Source: Verrucomicrobia bacterium UBA3841 (GTDB lineage Bacteria > Verrucomicrobiota > Kiritimatiellia > RFP12 > UBA1067). From it: a stretch of DNA of 33,732 nucleotides. Shown here one piece after another: positions 1-6,653 of this stretch; the first letter of the stretch is position 1; each line of letters begins with the position of its first letter. Both the position numbers and the translations under genes were made by a program. The notes beneath the pieces were generated by a model. It was not told where the DNA came from. It made no database searches and worked only from the letters and a program-made list of their open reading frames with translations. The stretch is taken from the NCBI GenBank assembly GCA_002392765.1, contig DGHT01000028.1, positions 1 to 33,732 on the forward strand, in the 5' to 3' direction.

Positions 1-2
1 TC

Positions 3-944
3 AAGGAGCGCGGAGTCCTCTCCGAGGAGCTTGGGATGTACTGGAAGGTTCCGTACTTCTTCTCGTCGAGCGTCTTCGCGGCGCCCGTGTCGACGCAGGC
101 GCTCATCGTCGAGGCGTTCCGCGAGGTGACGGGCGACGAAGAGAGCGCGGAGGCGTGCAACGTGTGGCTTCTCAAGCAGAAGCAGACGCAGGACTGGACG
201 ACTACGGCCGCGACTGCGGACGCGATCTACGCTCTTATGCTTGGCGGCGGCGCGGATCTTCTTGCCGGCGACACGCTTGCGGAGGTGGCGCTCGGCGGAG
301 TGAAGGTTCCGACCGACAACGCCGAGAAGGGCACGGGAATGTACTCGCACCGCTACGCCGCGGACGAAATCAAGCCCGAGATGGGCGAGATCACCTTTAC
401 GGGCGCGGGCGAGAAGGGCGTTGCATGGGGTGGCGTACACTGGAGCTACTTCGAGGACGTCCTCAAGGTGCGAGCCCACGAGCCGAAGGAGCTCAGCGTC
501 GAGAAGAAGTACTACAAGAAGACGAAGGGCGCAGAGGGAACGCGGCTCGCGGCGATAGGCGAGTCGCTTGAGCCGGGAGACGAACTTGTGGCGCGCATTG
601 AGATCAAGAGCGACCGCAGCTACGAGTTCGTACACGTCTCCGACGGACGCCCCGCGTGCGCTGAGCCGGTGGACGTCCTCTCGTCGTACCGCTGGCGCGA
701 CGGAGTCGGGTACTACCAGTCGACGAAGGACACGGCGACGCACTACTACATCGACAGGCTCAACAAGGGCGTGTTCGTGCTGGAGACGTCGTATCGTGTG
801 CAGCAGAAGGGCGTTTTCTCGGGCGGCATCGCGACGATACAGTGCATGTACGCGCCGGAATTTATGGCGCACTCGTCCGCCGAAACCGTACGCGTCGGCA
901 AGAAAGCGGATGCACCGGACGGCAGAAGTTTTGAAAAGAAGTGA
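3..944 (+). CDS. Alpha-2-macroglobulin family protein, C-terminal part (truncated by window edge)
   Basis: The frame is open to the left edge of the window, so this is only the 3' end of a longer gene; the ATG at 36 is internal. The visible ~313 residues match my knowledge of the last domains of bacterial alpha-2-macroglobulins. They contain the end of the helical thioester-domain region (residues TAATADAIYALM, about 65-80) and a C-terminal receptor-binding-like beta domain. That domain carries the family-typical stretch YEFVHVSDGRPACAEPVDVLSSYRW followed in spirit by GYYQSTKD, a Tyr-rich block and GGIATIQCMYAPEF near the end. Such proteins are large periplasmic, membrane-anchored protease traps, often paired with penicillin-binding protein 1C; that partner would lie outside this window. 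The thioester motif is not in the visible part, so I cannot say whether it is intact. The next gene starts 13 bp downstream and may be co-transcribed. Confidence 0.85.
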   Translation, partial: KERGVLSEELGMYWKVPYFFSSSVFAAPVSTQALIVEAFREVTGDEESAEACNVWLLKQKQTQDWTTTAATADAIYALMLGGGADLLAGDTLAEVALGGVKVPTDNAEKGTGMYSHRYAADEIKPEMGEITFTGAGEKGVAWGGVHWSYFEDVLKVRAHEPKELSVEKKYYKKTKGAEGTRLAAIGESLEPGDELVARIEIKSDRSYEFVHVSDGRPACAEPVDVLSSYRWRDGVGYYQSTKDTATHYYIDRLNKGVFVLETSYRVQQKGVFSGGIATIQCMYAPEFMAHSSAETVRVGKKADAPDGRSFEKK

Positions 945-957
945 AAGGGAGTGAACA

Positions 958-1452
958 ATGGAAGAATACAAGGTGTTTATCGACGAAATACGCAAATCGA
1001 CCGGAATAGAGGCGATGATTCCCGAGGATGAGGGGCTTGTCTCCGTCAAGGTGGACGACAAGTACAACATGAACCTGCAGTACCTCAAGGATACAGGCAA
1101 GATTCTCTGTTTTATCGAGGTTGCTCAGCTGCCTGCGGACACGCCGAAGACCGTCTACCGGGATTTGCTCGTAGGCGGGCTCTTCGGCAAGGACACCGGC
1201 GGCGGCTTTTTCGCGATAGAGCCGGAGACGGAAACGGTAGTGTACAACTATTATTTCGACTTCGAAAAGGCGCGCAACGACGTGGAGGAATTCGTGCACA
1301 CGCTGGAAAAGATCCTGCAGCTCTGCGATATCTGGTCTTCAAGGATGATAGACATGCAGTCCGGCGGAGAGCAGGAGGAAATGGAACATTCGGAAGCGGG
1401 GCGGCAGAAACCGGAATACCGGCATTTCGGTCCCGGTGCCAACTGGGCTTGA
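958..1452 (+). CDS. CesT/Tir-type type III secretion chaperone-like protein
   Basis: A small (164 aa) acidic protein preceded by a good ribosome site (GGGAGTG, 6 nt before ATG). Residues about 5-130 have the layout of CesT-family chaperones. An N-terminal helix is followed by alternating short strands (LVSVKVDDKYNMNLQYL, GKILCFIEVAQLP) and a helix with LLVGGLFGKDTGGGFFAIEPETETVVYNYYFDF. A long helix (VEEFVHTLEKILQLCDIWSSRM) follows, then a hydrophilic, probably disordered tail. In the family these proteins act in the cytoplasm as homodimers that bind the N-terminal part of a secreted effector. No injectisome gene or obvious effector lies nearby, so it looks orphaned. The assignment is by fold-like pattern, not by a catalytic motif. 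It sits 13 bp after the macroglobulin gene and converges on the regulator gene. Confidence 0.65.
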   Translation: MEEYKVFIDEIRKSTGIEAMIPEDEGLVSVKVDDKYNMNLQYLKDTGKILCFIEVAQLPADTPKTVYRDLLVGGLFGKDTGGGFFAIEPETETVVYNYYFDFEKARNDVEEFVHTLEKILQLCDIWSSRMIDMQSGGEQEEMEHSEAGRQKPEYRHFGPGANWA

Positions 1453-1465
1453 AAAGGCGGTCGGC

Positions 1466-2617
1466 TCATGTCCGGTCAAGCCGCGACCGTTTCGTGCGCA
1501 CACGCCATGCACGCGGCGATACGCCGGTCGCGTCCCGGAACGTATTCGCAAGATGCGAAGGACTGCTGTAGCCCGTCAAGCGCGAGATTTCCGCCACGGG
1601 CGTGTCGGTCGTTTCAAGCAGAAGTTTCGCGCGCGCGAAACGCTGCCGGCGGATTTCGTCGCCGACCGAACGGACGAGATGTTCGCGGAAAAGCGCGTCC
1701 AGAACGGATCGTCTGACGCCGAGCGCATGGGCGATCTGCGGCGAACCGATCGGGTGCGAGAGGTTCTTGGCGACAAACTCCATCGCCTTGCGCACGGTAG
1801 GATCCGCAACGGCCAGGACTTCGGTCGAGCGTCTGACGACGACGCCGGCGGGCGGAATCATCACAGGACATTCAGGCGGCTTTGCGCCGGACATGAGTCT
1901 GTCGAGAAGCGCGGCGGCCTCGTATCCGCCGCGCTCCAGGTTCTGGTCGATCGAAGAAAGTGGCACAGACTGGTTTTCGCAAATGATTTTGTTGTCGCCG
2001 ATGGTGAGGATCGCAAGTTCCTCCGGGACCGAAATGTCGAGTTCCAGCGCGGCGTTCAGGAGCCGCGCTCCGTCCGCCTCGTCGTATGCGAGCGCAGCCA
2101 CGGGTTTTGCGACCGCGTCGAACGCCCTTCGAAGCCACTTCTTGAAGAAGCCCCAGTCGTTCTGCCGCGTTTTCGGCAGGCTTTCCGAGACAACCCATTT
2201 CGCCGGTACGGTTCCGAGCCCCTCGGAAAGACCCTTGAACCTCAATGCGTGCACCGCTCCCCACCCCGTCGAGAACCACACAGCGTCGCTGAAATTGCGC
2301 TCCCTGAAATGCTCCGCGGCCATGCGTCCTATCGCTTCGTGGTCCGAGGTGACGCGCGGGACGGAGACGTCGGGACGCGTCATCGTGAGGTCTACCAGAG
2401 GGATGCCGCGCTTCATAAGGCTGGCGATGGAGGAAAAAGTGACCGGATCGGATCTCAAAGTCGCGATGATGCCGTCGCCGTTCCACGCCAGGGGGTGGTA
2501 TCCAAGACGGTCCTGTATCATAAGGTTCCAGTCGTGTTCGCGCGCAAAACGGGCTATGCCCTCCACCCTTGGGGGGCTCACCGGACTTGTCATCACCAGT
2601 ACGTTTTTTCTCTTCAT
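1466..2617 (-). CDS. XylR-like transcriptional regulator (LacI-type sensor domain + AraC-type HTH)
   Basis: I chose the start at 2617 (MKRKNVLVMT), giving 383 aa; a longer frame to 2755 would add 46 residues of non-family sequence and run through the promoter. Residues about 5-265 form a periplasmic-binding-protein-like sensor (ARFAREHDWNLMIQD, DGIIATL, GIPLVDLT, VTSDHEAIGRMAAEHF, LAILTIGDN). Residues about 275-383 are an AraC-type double helix-turn-helix (IGSPQIAHALGVRRSVLDALF; VAEISRLTGYSSPSHLANTFRDATGVSPRAWR). This architecture is that of XylR-type sugar-responsive regulators, which are common in Verrucomicrobiota and Planctomycetota. The ligand is probably a sugar but cannot be read from sequence. 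It is divergent from the YitT gene and could control it or itself. The ATG lies only 7 nt from a perfect TATAAT, so the mRNA may be leaderless. Confidence 0.88.
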   Translation of the reverse strand: MKRKNVLVMTSPVSPPRVEGIARFAREHDWNLMIQDRLGYHPLAWNGDGIIATLRSDPVTFSSIASLMKRGIPLVDLTMTRPDVSVPRVTSDHEAIGRMAAEHFRERNFSDAVWFSTGWGAVHALRFKGLSEGLGTVPAKWVVSESLPKTRQNDWGFFKKWLRRAFDAVAKPVAALAYDEADGARLLNAALELDISVPEELAILTIGDNKIICENQSVPLSSIDQNLERGGYEAAALLDRLMSGAKPPECPVMIPPAGVVVRRSTEVLAVADPTVRKAMEFVAKNLSHPIGSPQIAHALGVRRSVLDALFREHLVRSVGDEIRRQRFARAKLLLETTDTPVAEISRLTGYSSPSHLANTFRDATGVSPRAWRVRTKRSRLDRT

Positions 2618-2624
2618 GCCTACA

Positions 2625-2653
2625 ATTATACTACAAGCGCCGCATAAAGGCAA
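2625..2653 (-). promoter_or_regulatory. Sigma-70-type promoter of the XylR-like regulator
   Basis: On the minus strand TTGCCT (2653-2648), a 17-bp spacer and TATAAT (2630-2625). The hexamer ends 7 nt before the ATG at 2617, so transcription should begin at or within a base of the start codon. Confidence 0.7.
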
Positions 2654-2687
2654 TACGCACCCGATTCCCGCGACCCTTCGAGAATAT

Positions 2688-2716
2688 TTGCCGCATTGCG
2701 GTGTTTGTGGTATAAT
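2688..2716 (+). promoter_or_regulatory. Sigma-70-type promoter of the YitT-lipoprotein operon
   Basis: TTGCCG (2688-2693), a 17-bp spacer and TATAAT (2711-2716). The predicted start near 2723 leaves a leader of about 40 nt to the ATG at 2765. It lies about 35 bp from the divergent regulator promoter, so a bound regulator could affect both. Confidence 0.7.
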
Positions 2717-2764
2717 GTTGGACGGAATGAAGCACAAAATACGTAAGCAAAACAAGTAAACGGA

Positions 2765-3721
2765 ATGGAAATCGCCTATCGCCGCAAAAAGAAGCCGTCT
2801 CTCGTCCGCGAGCTGCAGCAGCTCGTCGTGATCACGCTCGCGTGCGCCGCGTATTCGGCGGCGATCACGGCTTTCATTCTCCCGTACGACATCGTCACCG
2901 GCGGGATGGTCGGCTTCTCCAACCTCCTGTTCTACGCCTGCGGGATACCAGTTGCGCTTTCGTACGCAATCTCCAACGCCATTCTGTACATGCTTGCGCT
3001 GTGGCTCCTCGGATGGAAGTTCATAGCCAAGACGATATACGCGAGCGTCGTGCTGTCGCTGTTCCTGTGGATCGGGCAGAAACTGATGACGGATCCGTCG
3101 ACGGGCGAACTTCTAAAGGTGCTCGGCGACGAGAAATTCATGTCCATGATTCTCGGCTGCACGATAATGGGCTTTTGCATCGCGACGCTTTTCTCCTGCA
3201 GCGGCTCGAGCGGAGGCACGGACATTCTGGCGGCGATCGGCAGCAAATATTTCGCCATTCCCGTAGCCGTGACGCTTATCGTGGCCGATCTGCTCGTGAT
3301 ATCGAGCGGACTGTTCATAAGCACGTTCGGGCCGCTTATCGAGCGCGTCAGGTTCGTGGCTTTCGGCGCGTGTGCGATGGGACTCGAATGCGCCGTGATC
3401 GCGTACGCGCTGAACATACGGCGCCGATCGGTGCAGTTCCTTATATTCTCAGAAAAATACGGCGAGATAGCGCTCGAAATTTCGCTCGCGACGGGACACA
3501 CCATGACGCTTCTAGATGCGCACGGCTGGTATTCCGGAGGCGACGTGAAAGTCATCTGCGTGCTGGCGAGGATGAACGAATCCGCGGCGATATTCAGGAT
3601 AATCCGCGAAATAGACCCCAAGGCGTTCGTGAGCCAGAGCCGCGTCATCGGCGTGTTCGGCGAAGGATTCGAGCGCATACGCACCCCTTTCGCCAAACAA
3701 GAAAAGGAGAAAGAAAAATGA
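2765..3721 (+). CDS. YitT family membrane protein (DUF161 + DUF2179)
   Basis: 318 aa. A basic N-terminus (RRKKK) is followed by five to six hydrophobic segments (VVITLACAAYSAAITAFIL; ILYMLALWLLGW; TIYASVVLSLFLWI; SMILGCTIMGFCIATLFSC; AVTLIVADLLVISS; FGACAMGLECAVIAYAL). The family-typical TGGMVGFSN and CSGSSGGTDILAAI motifs lie in the membrane part. The last ~80 residues are the cytoplasmic DUF2179 domain (GGDVKVICVLARM, FVSQSRVIGVFGEGF). YitT proteins are inner-membrane proteins of unknown transport or sensing function. The ribosome site is weak (AACGG). The stop codon overlaps the ATG of the next gene (ATGA), so translation is probably coupled to the two lipoproteins downstream. Identification of the family is firm; function is unknown. 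Confidence 0.93.
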   Translation: MEIAYRRKKKPSLVRELQQLVVITLACAAYSAAITAFILPYDIVTGGMVGFSNLLFYACGIPVALSYAISNAILYMLALWLLGWKFIAKTIYASVVLSLFLWIGQKLMTDPSTGELLKVLGDEKFMSMILGCTIMGFCIATLFSCSGSSGGTDILAAIGSKYFAIPVAVTLIVADLLVISSGLFISTFGPLIERVRFVAFGACAMGLECAVIAYALNIRRRSVQFLIFSEKYGEIALEISLATGHTMTLLDAHGWYSGGDVKVICVLARMNESAAIFRIIREIDPKAFVSQSRVIGVFGEGFERIRTPFAKQEKEKEK

Positions 3722-4209
3722 AAAAAATCAAACCGGCGAGGCCGGTGTTGGCAATGGCAGCCCTGGCGGCATTGGCCGTCTGTCCGGGCTGCGCAACCGT
3801 CTCGACGTCGAGACCGGGAACGCTTGACGGCATTGCCGTCAAGGGAGCGGACGGCGCGCCAGCGGAGCACGTGTGCCTCACGACCACGGGCGAGTACCTG
3901 CTGTGGACGATCCCGTTCGGATCCGGCCGGTTCCGCTGGAATGCGAGAACCAAGGAACTCGAGACGGATACCGCGTGGTTCAAGGACTGCGTCGGAATCG
4001 CAGACGTGCAGGAGGCCCTGCAGAAATACGCCGACGGGCGCAACTGCGACGTGGTGGACGTTTCGTTCTCCGATTCCGACACTTCGTACGCGGGCGCAAG
4101 CTACGAGGGACTCCTCGGCATGCTGTTCGGCTCTTCGCGCATCGGGGTTTCCGCCGTGCTGATACCCCGCGGGAACACGGTCGACAATCAATCGAGGAGT
4201 GTGCAATGA
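3718..4209 (+). CDS. Small lipoprotein of unknown function (first of a tandem pair)
   Basis: 163 aa. It starts in an ATGA overlap with the YitT gene, behind GGAGAAAGAAAA, which is a good ribosome site. A lysine-rich N-terminus (MKKIK) and a hydrophobic helix lead to a lipobox-like VCPGC, with Cys about 25 as the likely lipidated residue. The mature part is soluble, with LLWTIPFGSGRFRW, a helix VQEALQKYADGRNCDVVDVSF and a hydrophobic C-terminal stretch. I do not recognise a named family. Its general layout (lipobox, Y-x-LL-x-IP-x-SG-x-W block, then a helix, then an Asp-rich strand) resembles the next gene, so the pair may be diverged paralogues. The location is probably the inner leaflet of the outer membrane or the periplasmic face. 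Confidence 0.75.
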   Translation: MKKIKPARPVLAMAALAALAVCPGCATVSTSRPGTLDGIAVKGADGAPAEHVCLTTTGEYLLWTIPFGSGRFRWNARTKELETDTAWFKDCVGIADVQEALQKYADGRNCDVVDVSFSDSDTSYAGASYEGLLGMLFGSSRIGVSAVLIPRGNTVDNQSRSVQ

Positions 4210-4619
4210 AGAAACTTTTCTACAGTATCGCGCTGCTGGCGCTTGCCGGCTGCAGTTCCTACAGTGAAATCGCGCCGTGGAACAGCTCCATGCCGGTGAA
4301 TGACGGAGAGGTTCCGGTCGCATCGTTCATCACGCAGAACTTCTCGTACCAGCTGCTCGGATTCATCCCGCTGTGCTCCGGAGTCCCGTGGACCGAGGGC
4401 GACGGGGACGTCTGCGACGATTTCAACGTGTCGCTGTTCTCCGACAAGGCCACGGTAGACAACAACATGGTTTCGCTGCGGCACGCGCTCGACCGCGTCG
4501 GATCGCACCGGATCGCGCATCTCCGGACGAGCGAGAGCGACGACAGCGACTGGAGCATCTACCTCGTCAACAGGCATGAAGTGCGCACTTCCTGCATCAT
4601 TCTGAAAGACGAGGAGTGA
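4206..4619 (+). CDS. Small lipoprotein of unknown function (second of a tandem pair)
   Basis: 137 aa. It starts within an ATGA overlap with the upstream lipoprotein gene, after GAGGAGTG. The signal is a textbook lipoprotein signal (MKKLFYSIALLALAGC) with Cys16 following the lipobox LAGC. The mature part has YQLLGFIPLCSGVPWTEGDGD, a helix NNMVSLRHALDRVG and an Asp/Ser-rich stretch ending in strands (SDWSIYLVNRHEV, SCIILK). No named family is recognised. Overlapping starts with the YitT and first lipoprotein genes argue for one operon and a shared envelope role. It converges on the MurU-AmgK-like gene. Confidence 0.78.
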   Translation: MKKLFYSIALLALAGCSSYSEIAPWNSSMPVNDGEVPVASFITQNFSYQLLGFIPLCSGVPWTEGDGDVCDDFNVSLFSDKATVDNNMVSLRHALDRVGSHRIAHLRTSESDDSDWSIYLVNRHEVRTSCIILKDEE

Positions 4620-4628
4620 GCCGGATCG

Positions 4629-4656
4629 GCCGCCGCCGCAAGGCGGAACCGGCGGC
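4629..4656. terminator. GC-rich hairpin between convergent genes, candidate terminator
   Basis: GCCGCCG (4629-4635) pairs with CGGCGGC (4650-4656). Inside it CCGC (4636-4639) pairs with GCGG (4643-4646) around a 3-nt loop, with a 3-nt bulge. It lies in the 139-bp gap between convergent genes. There is no T-tract, so intrinsic termination is uncertain. The rest of the gap is GC-rich with no gene seen. Confidence 0.4.
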
Positions 4657-4758
4657 AAATCGCATCCTGCGGCGGGGGGGCGGCGGCTGCAACCTCTCGC
4701 CGCCGAGGAGATCGGCAAGATCCGCGTACAGCTGGGTCTCGCCGCCTCGAGGGCGTGT

Positions 4759-6438
4759 TCAACTGACCGCTCCGGTCGAGCCCGCCAGGGATATCCGTTT
4801 CTCCTCCGCCGCGATAAGATCCTCCGCGAGTGCGCCGACAGCGTCAAGACCAGCCTCGTCCGCCGCTTCAAGGAGGTTCTGCAGGGCCGGCATCACCCAC
4901 TTGCCGAACTGCGGCTGGCCGACGGAAGCGAGTCTGCCGTAGGCGCCCAGGCACTGCACAAGCCGCTGGACGGCCGCGAACGGAAGCGTTTCTGCAATCT
5001 CCGGCCGTCCGGACAGTTTGCCGTAGAGCGCGCATAGCGCGGTTCTCGTTTTTGCTTCGAGCTTCGCATAAGGATCGTACAGCAGCGAGGCGAGGTCGTA
5101 TGCGGCCGGACCGAGCCGCATCCCCTGGAAATCGATGAAGCGGAGCTGCCCGTCCTTCCATAGCACGTTTGTCGACTGGAAGTCGCGGTGCACAAGCGCT
5201 TTAGGCTCCTTTTCGAGCGTTTCGGCGACTTTTTCCAGTTCTCGTTCGGCATCTTCCGGCAACTCGCGCCTGTAGCGCGAACCGAGGCAGTGCTTTCTGA
5301 ACAGGTTGCGTTCCCAGGTCCATGTTTCGTCGTCGAACTCCGGCAGGAGGTTCAGAGAGGCGATTTCGGGATCCGATCCGAGCGCGCCGAACTTCACGAG
5401 CGTCTCGACGGTTTTGGCGTAGTCGTCGACGGACATTTTCCGCTCCGTTCCGGCGTCTTCCAGGACGAGCGTCTTTATCGCAGGCATATCCGCCAGCACT
5501 TCGGGGACTGGGATGCCTTTCGACTTTAGGAATCGCGCATGGCCGGCGTAGAGTCCGTTTTCGTCGCGGTTGCCGTCGTCGTACAGGATCACGATACCCT
5601 TTTCGCAGCGGAAGAAAACCCTCTCGCTGCCGCGCGCGCCGAGGAACGCGACGTCCCCGCCGGGGCAGCCTGCGGACTCGAGGGCCGCTTTGACCTGCGG
5701 GAAGTCTCCGAAGGCGTTGTCGTCGCCGTCGCGGTTGAGATCTATGTAAGCCGGAATCGTCCCGGCGTCCGCCCACAGCATTTCGCGGCTCTTCACGGCC
5801 TTGACGAAGCGTCCTTCCATTATCGCGGACTCGTACGCCGACACGATCGAGGAAAATCCGTCTGGCTTCACGAACTTGAGAATCTCAGGCTTAAGCACGG
5901 ATATTCCGCAGTAGGTGTACGTGCCGTCGCAGCCGGCGTCGTCGCTTCTCCAGTTGGTGACGAATCCGCTTTCGGGTTCGACTTCGATCGTGCGCGGGCC
6001 GGACTCCGATACGAGGGCGCAGGCGATTACGGAGGGGCTTTCGAAGTTGTGGACCTTCTCTACCGGGTTGGGCGCGTTTTCGACGACCACGTCTCCGTTC
6101 ACGAGGTAGAACGGCTCGTCGCCGATCCATTCGCGCAGTGGATTCAAGACGCCGCCGGTGCCGAGAATCTCGGGTTCGTAGCTGACCTTGATTTTTACCT
6201 TGTCGCCTGCGGCGGTCGCGCCGCGCCTGTAGCCGTCCGCCCAGGCTTTGATCTGTTCGTGCAGACAGTGTGAGTTGAACGCAATATCGTCCACGCCCCA
6301 GCTTCTGAGCATGGAGACTATGCGCCCGAGCATGGGTTCGCCCCACACGGGCATCAGCGGCTTTGGAGTCGCGCAAGTGAACGGCCTTAGACGGGTGCCG
6401 TGCCCCGCGGCCAGTACTACAGCTTTATGAACCTTCAT
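4759..6438 (-). CDS. Fused MurU-like nucleotidyltransferase / AmgK-like sugar kinase
   Basis: 559 aa with two catalytic domains. Residues 1 to about 245 are a NTP-sugar transferase: AAGHGTRLRPF (10-20), PKPL (25-28), EILGTGGVL (90-98), VNGDVVVE (113-120). Residues about 255-559 are an aminoglycoside-phosphotransferase-fold kinase. Its catalytic HRDFQSTN is at 417-424 and its metal-binding IDFQG at 435-439, followed by GPAAYDLASLLYDPY, which is typical of AmgK. In Pseudomonas, AmgK phosphorylates MurNAc (or GlcNAc) at the anomeric carbon and MurU then makes UDP-MurNAc, a peptidoglycan recycling route that bypasses fosfomycin-sensitive MurA. There the two are separate neighbouring genes; here the order is MurU then AmgK in one chain. 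The exact sugar is inferred. An alternative is a LPS-core sugar pathway like HddA/HddC. The gene is monocistronic with its own extended -10 promoter. Confidence 0.85.
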   Translation of the reverse strand: MKVHKAVVLAAGHGTRLRPFTCATPKPLMPVWGEPMLGRIVSMLRSWGVDDIAFNSHCLHEQIKAWADGYRRGATAAGDKVKIKVSYEPEILGTGGVLNPLREWIGDEPFYLVNGDVVVENAPNPVEKVHNFESPSVIACALVSESGPRTIEVEPESGFVTNWRSDDAGCDGTYTYCGISVLKPEILKFVKPDGFSSIVSAYESAIMEGRFVKAVKSREMLWADAGTIPAYIDLNRDGDDNAFGDFPQVKAALESAGCPGGDVAFLGARGSERVFFRCEKGIVILYDDGNRDENGLYAGHARFLKSKGIPVPEVLADMPAIKTLVLEDAGTERKMSVDDYAKTVETLVKFGALGSDPEIASLNLLPEFDDETWTWERNLFRKHCLGSRYRRELPEDAERELEKVAETLEKEPKALVHRDFQSTNVLWKDGQLRFIDFQGMRLGPAAYDLASLLYDPYAKLEAKTRTALCALYGKLSGRPEIAETLPFAAVQRLVQCLGAYGRLASVGQPQFGKWVMPALQNLLEAADEAGLDAVGALAEDLIAAEEKRISLAGSTGAVS

Positions 6439-6473
6439 TTATGCAGAATCCCGGTTGATTGTTGAATACCAAT

Positions 6474-6482
6474 ATTATATCA
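6474..6482 (-). promoter_or_regulatory. Extended -10 promoter of the MurU-AmgK-like gene
   Basis: On the minus strand TGATATAAT (6482-6474), i.e. TG-N-TATAAT. No convincing -35 hexamer is 16-18 bp upstream, which the extended -10 can compensate for. The predicted leader is about 29 nt. Confidence 0.5.
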
Positions 6483-6560
6483 AAAATTTATTCCGGTGCA
6501 TATTACCGATGGAATATCCCCCATCCCATTTTTTCCCAAAAATTTTACAAATTTTTTCTC

Positions 6561-6589
6561 TTGCCAAGACACAATATTTAGTGTATCAT
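6561..6589 (+). promoter_or_regulatory. Promoter of the nrdD-nrdG-pyrF-polA operon
   Basis: TTGCCA (6561-6566), a 17-bp spacer and TATCAT (6584-6589). The predicted start is near 6596, about 58 nt before the first ATG. The spacer is filled by NrdR box 1, so a bound repressor would exclude RNA polymerase. Confidence 0.65.
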
Positions 6590-6616
6590 ATTATGCGAAA
6601 CTACAATAGGTAGTGT
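6569..6616. promoter_or_regulatory. Tandem NrdR boxes
   Basis: Box 1 is ACACAATATTTAGTGT (6569-6584), one mismatch from the known NrdR consensus acaCwAtATaTwGtgt. Box 2 is CTACAATAGGTAGTGT (6601-6616), matching about 12 of 16 positions. The boxes start 32 bp apart, about three helical turns, as is usual for NrdR pairs. NrdR is the ATP/dATP-sensing repressor of ribonucleotide reductase genes, which is exactly what follows. Confidence 0.8.
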
Positions 6617-6653
6617 AAATAATCTAAAACAACATTATAAACTTCTTAAAAAA

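Noticed and set aside
2727..2759. A 10-codon frame (MKHKIRKQNK) in the YitT leader, considered as a regulatory leader peptide.
   Set aside because: No strong ribosome site and no alternative hairpins or terminator downstream; such a short frame is expected by chance.
4616..4942. A 108-aa plus-strand frame after the second lipoprotein.
   Set aside because: Arg/Ser/Pro-rich shadow of the MurU-AmgK-like gene with no ribosome site.
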